Below, in pieces: positions 1 to 5,167 of a DNA stretch of 7,635 nt. Every line of letters starts with the position of its first letter. Positions within the stretch are counted from its first letter, which is position 1. The translations under genes were made by a program, and so were the position numbers. The notes under the pieces were generated by a model. It saw nothing but the letters and a program-made list of their open reading frames with translations, made no database searches and was not told the origin of the DNA. The stretch comes from an uncultured Faecalibacterium sp. (lineage in GTDB: Bacteria > Bacillota > Clostridia > Oscillospirales > Ruminococcaceae), in the NCBI GenBank assembly GCA_934561485.1, contig CAKTGS010000094.1:1-7635 (forward strand), in the 5' to 3' direction.

Positions 1-110
1 GCAGCGACCTGGTGCTGACCAATGGCGAAACGCTGCAGATCAGCCGCCTGCGCAAAAAAGAGTTTCTGGAGGAGCTGTCCCAGAGCATGGGCAGGGAATT
101 TGTGCGATGA
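1..110 (+). CDS. LytTR-family response regulator, C-terminal end (partial)
   Basis: Only the last 35 codons (from base 3) and the TGA are present. The peptide ends with a pattern resembling the C-terminal helix of LytTR DNA-binding domains: a short strand with a 'TNGETL' turn, then 'ISRLRKKEFLEEL'. In the family, an 'I/V-S-R' step leads into a basic amphipathic helix. The stop overlaps the start of the next gene as ATGA (107-110), which indicates translational coupling with the sensor kinase, the usual partner of a LytTR regulator. The receiver domain is outside the window, so the call rests on the tail motif, the kinase next door and the LytTR-type repeats at 1384-1413. Another small DNA-binding protein is possible but less likely. 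Confidence 0.72.
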   Translation, partial: SDLVLTNGETLQISRLRKKEFLEELSQSMGREFVR

Positions 111-1384
111 ACATTCTGCGAACGATCCTGGCACAGCACGGCTATGTGTTGGAACTGCTGGTCTGCGTGGCTGCTACCACCTGGTGGCTGGAACGGCGGG
201 AGCGGTTCGGGCTGCGCTGCTGCGGCGTGTTCGGGCTGGCGGTGCTGGTCACAGCGGTGTGGGGCGGGATGCCCGGCGGCCTGCTGGCCGACAGCCTGCG
301 CACCTTTGCGTTGTGGCTGGTGGCTGCAGTAGGCATTGGCATCTGCTACCAGCTGCAGGCATCCTGGGCGGTGTTCCACGCCACGGCGGCGGGCACCATG
401 CAGCACATCATTTTCCGGGGCACAAAGCTGCTGCAGGGCCTGCTGGCGCATCTGTCCCACAACTGGGGCTGGTTCCGCAACGAGGTGTATCTGCCGCTGT
501 TTGTGGTGCTGTTCATTCTGTGTTATTTCCTGTTTTCCCGCAGGCTGCAAAACCGCAACCTGGGCACTCTGCCGGGGCGCACCATGACCTTTATCCTGAT
601 CAGCTACCAGCTGAGTATGAACATCTTCGTCAATTTGTTCAACGCGTTCAGTGTGGACGGCGGTCCCCGCATTTTTATCACTTACAGCCTGTTTGATGAA
701 GTGACCACCGTGCTGCTGTTCTTTTTGCTGTGCGAGATTTTGGAGCGCAGCGATGCCGAGTGGGACAACGCCGTGCTGCAGCAGATGATGCAGCAGCAGC
801 GCCAGCAGATGGAGCTTTCCAAGGAGACGGTGGAGCTGATCAACATCAAATGCCACGACATCCGCAAGCAGCTGTACACCCTGGGCAGCCGGGTGCCGCC
901 CGAAGAGCTGGATGAGCTGAAAAAGGCCGTGGACATTTACGGCTCCACGGTAAAAACTGGAAACGAAACGCTGGACGTGCTGTTGGCCGAACGATCCATC
1001 CTGTGCAAGGGCCGCGGCATCCAGCTGGATTACATGGCGGACGGTGCAAAACTGAGTTTTCTGAAGCCCGGCGAGATCTACTCGCTGTTCGGCAATGCGC
1101 TGGACAACGCCATTGAGGCGGTGACTCCGCTGGAGCCGGACCGCCGCTACATCGGCCTGCAGGTGCGGGTGGAGCGGGGGATGCTGGTGATCCGCATGGA
1201 AAACTGCATGGACGAGATGCCCCGCTTTGTGGATGGCCTGCCCCAGACCACCAAAGGGGATGCCCGGTGGCACGGTTTTGGCGTAAAAAGCATCCGCCGC
1301 ATTGTGGAACAGCACGGCGGCACCGTGACCATGCAGGCCGGGGACGGCATGTTCCGTCTGGCGGCTCTGCTGCCGCTGAAATGA
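107..1384 (+). CDS. GHKL-domain sensor histidine kinase (LytTR-system partner)
   Basis: This is a 425-residue membrane sensor kinase that should autophosphorylate and pass phosphate to the response regulator encoded just upstream. Residues 1-213 are strongly hydrophobic, with about six to seven probable membrane segments near 14-28, 36-53, 60-82, 88-103, 127-143, 159-181 and 188-212. A Gln-rich probable coiled coil (about 223-240) links the membrane part to the catalytic core. The phosphoacceptor is probably His250 in 'KCHDIRKQL'. The ATP-binding domain shows an N-box at 330-338 ('NALDNAIEA', Asn330 and Asn334) and a glycine box at 389-392 ('HGFG') followed by 'VKSIRRIVEQHGG'. This layout is that of AgrC-like GHKL kinases (HATPase_c_5). 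The start overlaps the upstream stop, with a weak AGGGA (93-97) 9 nt ahead. The ligand cannot be told from sequence; members of this class often sense peptides or membrane state. Its codon choice (CGG, GGG common) differs from that of the following GH3 gene. Confidence 0.93.
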   Translation: MNILRTILAQHGYVLELLVCVAATTWWLERRERFGLRCCGVFGLAVLVTAVWGGMPGGLLADSLRTFALWLVAAVGIGICYQLQASWAVFHATAAGTMQHIIFRGTKLLQGLLAHLSHNWGWFRNEVYLPLFVVLFILCYFLFSRRLQNRNLGTLPGRTMTFILISYQLSMNIFVNLFNAFSVDGGPRIFITYSLFDEVTTVLLFFLLCEILERSDAEWDNAVLQQMMQQQRQQMELSKETVELINIKCHDIRKQLYTLGSRVPPEELDELKKAVDIYGSTVKTGNETLDVLLAERSILCKGRGIQLDYMADGAKLSFLKPGEIYSLFGNALDNAIEAVTPLEPDRRYIGLQVRVERGMLVIRMENCMDEMPRFVDGLPQTTKGDARWHGFGVKSIRRIVEQHGGTVTMQAGDGMFRLAALLPLK

Positions 1385-1413
1385 CAGTTCAGGGCCCCAA
1401 AATGACAGTTTGG
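1379..1413 (+). promoter_or_regulatory. Probable LytTR response-regulator operator (tandem direct repeat)
   Basis: The 11-mer AAATGACAGTT occurs twice without mismatch, at 1379-1389 and 1400-1410, exactly 21 bp apart. Within it, ACAGTTCAG (1384-1392) and ACAGTTTGG (1405-1413) each match 8 of 9 positions of the published LytTR consensus [TA][AC][CA]GTTN[AG][TA], failing only at the last base. They are separated by 12 bp, the spacing known for LytTR dimers binding one face of the helix. The first copy overlaps the kinase stop codon and the second ends 10 bp before the candidate -35 of the GH3 promoter, a position suited to activation. Binding by the regulator encoded upstream is inferred. Confidence 0.72.
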
Positions 1414-1423
1414 GAAAATTTTG

Positions 1424-1451
1424 TTGTAAATTAGCACAAAAGGTTTATACT
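1424..1451 (+). promoter_or_regulatory. Candidate sigma-A promoter for the GH3 unit
   Basis: A TATACT -10 (1446-1451, 5 of 6 consensus positions) lies 16 bp downstream of TTGTAA (1424-1429, 4 of 6). The weak -35 fits a promoter that needs an activator, and the LytTR-type repeats lie just upstream. Transcription would start near 1458, giving a leader of about 90 nt. No other pair in this intergenic region looks better. The start point is predicted only. Confidence 0.55.
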
Positions 1452-1452
1452 G

Positions 1453-1488
1453 TCGGCAGAGTTTTGGATCACTCTGCCGATTTCTTTT
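1453..1488 (+). terminator. Intrinsic terminator of the two-component operon, overlapping the GH3 promoter start region
   Basis: TCGGCAGAGT (1453-1462) and ACTCTGCCGA (1471-1480) form a perfect 10-bp stem around an 8-nt loop, followed at once by TTTCTTTT (1481-1488). This is a standard intrinsic terminator shape and lies 68 bp after the kinase stop. Its left arm begins 1 bp after the candidate -10, so RNA starting near 1458 would carry only half of the left arm. Read-through RNA from the kinase operon would carry the full hairpin. Confidence 0.75.
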
Positions 1489-1535
1489 CCACCGTGAATG
1501 CTTCCGCGCGGTGCAGGGGAAAGCGGACAACTTTC

Positions 1536-1543
1536 AAAGGAGG
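1536..1543 (+). promoter_or_regulatory. Ribosome binding site that sets the GH3 start
   Basis: AAAGGAGG lies 5 nt before the ATG at 1549. An in-frame ATG further upstream at 1498 has no comparable site and would place the Shine-Dalgarno sequence inside the coding region, so 1549 is chosen as the start. The resulting N-terminus, 'MLKKKNLWRG' followed by a hydrophobic helix, is a normal membrane-targeting sequence. Confidence 0.9.
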
Positions 1544-1548
1544 AAAAA

Positions 1549-4500
1549 ATGTTGAAGAAGAAGAACCTTTGGCGCGGTTTCACCATGGTGTTTGCCCTGC
1601 TTCTGGCCGTTTCTATGATGGCGGGCAACATTCTGGAACTCTACCGCACCTCTGTGGATGCCTTCCTGGGCACCCGCAGCACCCAGACTGTGACCGAGCA
1701 GTCGGACGATGAATCCGATGCATGGACCTACAAGTCGGAATTCACCACGGCCAAAGAAGCCTACGAGGGCTTCAAGGACTTCGCCATCGAGGCTTCGCAG
1801 GAGACCTTTGCCCTGCTGAAGAATGAAAACAACGCCCTGCCCCTGGCCAAGGATGCCAAGATCACCATGCTGGGCGTCCGCAGCTATGCTCCTGTTTACG
1901 GCAACAGCGGCGGCAGCGTGCCGGACGGCAAGTCCACCGTGCAGATCTTTGACGCCTTTACCGAGCGCGGCTTCCAGCTGAACCCGGAGACCCTGGCCGC
2001 ATACGAAGCATTCTTTGCGGACAAGGAATGGACCAGGCCTCAGTTCGGCGGCGGCATCCTGCCCGCTTACGCCGAGATCACCGCTTACGATGATCCTCAC
2101 GAGCTGACCCTGGACGAGCTCAAGCAGCTCAACCCCGACTTTGAGTCCAAGTACACCGAATACGGTGACGCTGCCATCGTGGTGGTGAGCCGTGTCGGCG
2201 GCGAGGGCGGTGCCTACTACCCCGGCGAGGAAGGCCTGGCTGAGGGCGTGAACACCGTGAACGGCAACATCCTGAGCCTGAGCGATGAAGAAATGGCCAT
2301 GATCGAGGAAGCAAAGGCCAATTTCGACAAGGTCATCGTGCTGGTCAACGCTGCCAACCCCATGGAGATCGCAAACCTGCAGGACGACCCCGACATTGAC
2401 GCCATCCTGTGGGTGGGCTACCCCGGTGCCTACGGCTTCTACGGCGTGGCCGACGTGCTGAACGGCACCGTGGCTCCCTCCGCACACCTGGGCGACACCT
2501 TTGTCAAGAACGGCGCCCTGGCTCCTGCCATGCAGAACTTTGGCAACATTCCCTGGGCAAACGCTTCGGACTTTGCTGAGGGCACCAGCGTCAACTCTTA
2601 CCTGATCGAGACCGAGGGCATCTACGCCGGCTACCGTTACTACGAAACCCGCTATGCGGACATCGTGCTGGGCAACGGTGGTGCAAACGCTTCGGCCGGT
2701 ACTTACGCCAACGCGGACGGCACCATTGCCACCACCGATGGCACCTGGAGCTACGATAACGAGGTGGTTTATCCCTTCGGCTACGGCCTGAGCTACACCA
2801 CCTTTGAGCAGACCCTGGACAGCGTGGTGGTTACCGGCGACAAGCGCACCGCTACCGTTACCGTGACCACCACCAACACCGGCGATGTGGCCGGCAAGGC
2901 TGTTGTGCAGCTGTACGCCAGCGTGCCCTACACCGACTACGACAAGCAGTACGGCATTGAAAAATCCGCCCTGCAGCTGATGGATTACGAAAAGACCAAT
3001 ACCCTGCAGCCCGGCGAGAGCCAGACCATTACCATGAACGTGGATATGAGCCTGCTGGCCAGCTACGACAGCCAGAACGCCGGTACCTACATTGTGGACC
3101 CGGGCGACTACTACTTCGCCATTGGTTCCGATGCCCATGAGGCCCTGAACAACATTCTGGCCGCCCAGGGCAAGACCACCGCAGACGGCATGACCGCCAA
3201 CGGCGATGCCTCCAAGACCTACCAGTGGACCTGGGACGGCGATGTGGATGCCGACACCTTCTCTGTGAGCAAGACCGGTGTGGAGATCACCAACGCTGTG
3301 AGCGATGGCGACTACTCCATGGACATCAACACCTTCCTGCCCGGCACCGCAACCTATCTGTCCCGCAGCGACTGGGACGGCACCTTCCCCACCACCATTA
3401 CCGGCCTGAAGGCCGAGGGCCGTCTGGCCACTCTGCTGGCCGATGACTTCATCGAACTCAAGACCGGTGAGGACACTTCCGACATCACCTTTGGCGACAC
3501 CACCAGCACCCTGACCCTGAACGACCTGAAGGGTGCCGACTTTGATGACCCCCGCTGGGACGAGCTGATCGGCAAAGTGACCATCGACGAGTTCCTGGAC
3601 TTTGCTTCCCACGCCTTCCACAACATCCAGAACATCGACTCTGTGGGTCTGCTGCAGTATGCAGCCGATGACGGCCCCAACGGTTCCGACTCTCACTACC
3701 TGACCGAGGGCAGCTATCAGGGCACCCCGTACGCAGACGCAGCCGATTACGACTACGGTACCCGCGTTGGCCCCACCCCGCAGAACATCGCTTACAGCTG
3801 GAACAAGGAACTGGCCTATCAGGTTGGTGAGATCACCTTGGGCGAGAGCACCCTGGTGCTGAACCTGCCCATCATGATCGGCCCCGGCATGAACGTCCAC
3901 CGCCACACCTACAATGGCCGCGGCAGTGAGTACTACTCTGAGGACCCCGTCCTGTCCGGCTACACCGGTTCTGCAGTGGTGCAGGGCGCCCAGAGCAAGG
4001 GCACCCTGGTCAACATCAAGCACGCCGCCTTCAACGATCAGGAGATCAACCGCTCCGGCATTGCAGTGTTCATGACCGAGCAGAAGGCCCGCGAGCTGGA
4101 GCTGCGCAACCTGCAGCAGGCCTTTGAAGGCAACGGCAAGCCCGCTTCCTTCGAGAGCGATCCTTCCCGTGACGACACCTACACTGTGGGTGCTCTGGGT
4201 GTGATGAGCTCCTACAACCGCATTGGTGCCGTGGCCTCCAGCGCAAACGCTGGCGTCCAGGTGCAGATCATGCGCAACGAGTGGGGCTTCCACGGCTACA
4301 ACGTTACCGACTTTACCGGCGTTTCCCTGCACGCTTCTCCCAAGGAGTCCATCCTGGCCGGTACCACCGCATTCTGCGGCTTCGGCGTGGACGACAGCAT
4401 CACCTACTGGAATGCTGACGCTCTGAAGGGCGACCGCTCCATGCTGCTGGCCATCAAGGACAACATCCACTACCTGCTGTACGCTCTGGCAAACAGCGCC

Positions 4501-4671
4501 GCCATGAACGGTGTCAACTCCACCACCCGCACCATCAGCGTGATGACCTGGTGGCGTATGGCTTACCGCGTGTGCATCTACGGCTTTGCAGCACTCACTG
4601 CGCTGAGCGCCCTGCTGTACGTGGTTTCTGCAGCCAAGAGCAAGAAGCGCAAGGCTGCAAAGGAGGTTTGA
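1549..4671 (+). CDS. Membrane-anchored GH3 glycosidase with reversed domain order (probable beta-glucosidase)
   Basis: This 1040-residue family 3 glycoside hydrolase is predicted to remove terminal beta-linked sugars outside the cell. The domains run in the reverse of the commonest GH3 order. After an N-terminal signal anchor (about 9-29) comes the alpha/beta sandwich domain (about 75-410; 'FALLKNENNALPL' at 87-99). Next is the 'YPFGYGLSYTTF' motif (408-419), a fibronectin III-like domain (about 426-527), a linker region (about 528-668) and the TIM barrel (about 670-965). A C-terminal membrane helix (about 1003-1026) and a Lys-rich tail close the protein. The nucleophile is probably Asp921 in 'NVTDF'. 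The acid/base is probably Glu219 in 'SRVGGEGG', by analogy with 'SR-GEG' loops of GH3 enzymes. Substrate-pocket motifs are present: 'DDGPNG' (Asp708), 'NGRGSEYYSEDP' (789-800) and 'KHAAFNDQE' (824-832). Reversed GH3 enzymes are known from Ruminococcus albus and Butyrivibrio. Both termini should be cytoplasmic with the enzyme outside. Codon choice (NNC, CGT, GCT) suggests high expression. The exact sugar cannot be told from sequence. Confidence 0.92.
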   Translation: MLKKKNLWRGFTMVFALLLAVSMMAGNILELYRTSVDAFLGTRSTQTVTEQSDDESDAWTYKSEFTTAKEAYEGFKDFAIEASQETFALLKNENNALPLAKDAKITMLGVRSYAPVYGNSGGSVPDGKSTVQIFDAFTERGFQLNPETLAAYEAFFADKEWTRPQFGGGILPAYAEITAYDDPHELTLDELKQLNPDFESKYTEYGDAAIVVVSRVGGEGGAYYPGEEGLAEGVNTVNGNILSLSDEEMAMIEEAKANFDKVIVLVNAANPMEIANLQDDPDIDAILWVGYPGAYGFYGVADVLNGTVAPSAHLGDTFVKNGALAPAMQNFGNIPWANASDFAEGTSVNSYLIETEGIYAGYRYYETRYADIVLGNGGANASAGTYANADGTIATTDGTWSYDNEVVYPFGYGLSYTTFEQTLDSVVVTGDKRTATVTVTTTNTGDVAGKAVVQLYASVPYTDYDKQYGIEKSALQLMDYEKTNTLQPGESQTITMNVDMSLLASYDSQNAGTYIVDPGDYYFAIGSDAHEALNNILAAQGKTTADGMTANGDASKTYQWTWDGDVDADTFSVSKTGVEITNAVSDGDYSMDINTFLPGTATYLSRSDWDGTFPTTITGLKAEGRLATLLADDFIELKTGEDTSDITFGDTTSTLTLNDLKGADFDDPRWDELIGKVTIDEFLDFASHAFHNIQNIDSVGLLQYAADDGPNGSDSHYLTEGSYQGTPYADAADYDYGTRVGPTPQNIAYSWNKELAYQVGEITLGESTLVLNLPIMIGPGMNVHRHTYNGRGSEYYSEDPVLSGYTGSAVVQGAQSKGTLVNIKHAAFNDQEINRSGIAVFMTEQKARELELRNLQQAFEGNGKPASFESDPSRDDTYTVGALGVMSSYNRIGAVASSANAGVQVQIMRNEWGFHGYNVTDFTGVSLHASPKESILAGTTAFCGFGVDDSITYWNADALKGDRSMLLAIKDNIHYLLYALANSAAMNGVNSTTRTISVMTWWRMAYRVCIYGFAALTALSALLYVVSAAKSKKRKAAKEV

Positions 4672-4674
4672 GCC

Positions 4675-5088
4675 ATGAAAACAAAACTGAACCCGAAGAT
4701 GATCGTGGCTGCAGCAGCAGGCGTGATCGGCCTGGCGGTGTATGGCTACACTTCTCTTACCGGCTATCTGGCGGCCAGTGCCACCAGCACCCTGCCGGTG
4801 GCGCTTACCCTGGCTGCACTGGTGTGCCTGGCCTTGCGCCAGTTTGCAGGCGATAAGATGCCCGCCGTCCTCAGCGATGTGCTGTTGGTGGCAGCGGATG
4901 TCTGCCTGATCGGCAGCTTCGCCGTCTTTGTGCTGGCCCGTGTTTCGCTGGCAGCAGACGTCTACTTCATCCCGGTCAACTACCCGGCCTCGGAGGCCAC
5001 GGCCCTGCACATTTCCATTGTGGGCGCAGTGTGCTACCTGGTGGGTATTGTGGCCCTGATCGTGGAAGGCTTCTCCGCGAAGAACTGA
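4675..5088 (+). CDS. Small four-helix membrane protein of unknown function
   Basis: I do not recognise a family for this 137-residue protein. It has a short basic start ('MKTKLNPK') and four probable membrane helices near residues 9-28, 39-56, 65-91 and 109-133. The longest loop (about 92-108, 'ADVYFIPVNYPASEA') should lie on the same side as both termini or opposite, depending on orientation. The ATG is 3 nt after the GH3 stop. Its Shine-Dalgarno sequence AAAGGAGG (4659-4666) lies inside the last codons of GH3, 8 nt before the start, so the two genes are almost surely co-transcribed and probably translationally coupled. A terminator follows at once. The context suggests a partner of the membrane-tethered GH3 enzyme, for example in anchoring or stability, but nothing in the sequence shows a mechanism. 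No catalytic or transport motif is visible. Confidence 0.85.
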   Translation: MKTKLNPKMIVAAAAGVIGLAVYGYTSLTGYLAASATSTLPVALTLAALVCLALRQFAGDKMPAVLSDVLLVAADVCLIGSFAVFVLARVSLAADVYFIPVNYPASEATALHISIVGAVCYLVGIVALIVEGFSAKN

Positions 5089-5100
5089 TAACACGCATCA

Positions 5101-5143
5101 GCCGCCCGGCGGAGAAATTCTGCCGGGCGGCATTTTGGTTTGA
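5101..5143 (+). terminator. Intrinsic terminator after the GH3/membrane-protein unit
   Basis: GCCGCCCGGC (5101-5110) pairs perfectly with GCCGGGCGGC (5122-5131). The inner bases GGAG/TTCT can extend the stem to about 14 pairs around an AAA loop. The following tract ATTTTGGTTT is T-rich but interrupted by GG, so some read-through into the GH2 gene is plausible. It lies 12 nt after the membrane-protein stop codon, which is doubled as TGATAA. Confidence 0.85.
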
Positions 5144-5151
5144 AACATTGG

Positions 5152-5159
5152 AAAGGAGG
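5152..5159 (+). promoter_or_regulatory. Ribosome binding site that supports the GTG start of the GH2 gene
   Basis: AAAGGAGG sits 8 nt before the GTG at 5168. The next in-frame Met is residue 32, which would cut off the family-typical N-terminal 'FNTGW' segment and has no such site, so the GTG start is preferred. Confidence 0.88.
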
Positions 5160-5167
5160 CGCTGCCT

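Noticed and set aside
22..696. A 224-codon + strand open frame overlapping the response-regulator tail and the kinase.
   Set aside because: It overlaps the better-supported kinase frame, has Gly/Ala/His/Arg-rich content typical of shifted frames in GC-rich DNA, and shows no domain.
1490..1513. A CACCG...CGGTG pairing in the GH3 leader, considered as a riboswitch or second hairpin.
   Set aside because: The stem is only 5 bp around a 14-nt loop, with no conserved riboswitch core and no T tract.
1498..1548. An upstream in-frame ATG at 1498 that would add 17 residues to the GH3 protein.
   Set aside because: It has no Shine-Dalgarno sequence, while AAAGGAGG stands 5 nt before the ATG at 1549. 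The extra residues would put a polar stretch before the membrane-targeting sequence.
1534..5094. A 1186-codon open frame on the - strand, antisense to the GH3 and small membrane-protein genes.
   Set aside because: It is codon-aligned with both sense genes, which lack TTA, CTA and TCA codons because of strong codon bias, so antisense stops are absent. Its product is a monotonous Gly/Val/His/Ala/Gln-rich string without motifs, and the sense strand has clear catalytic motifs.
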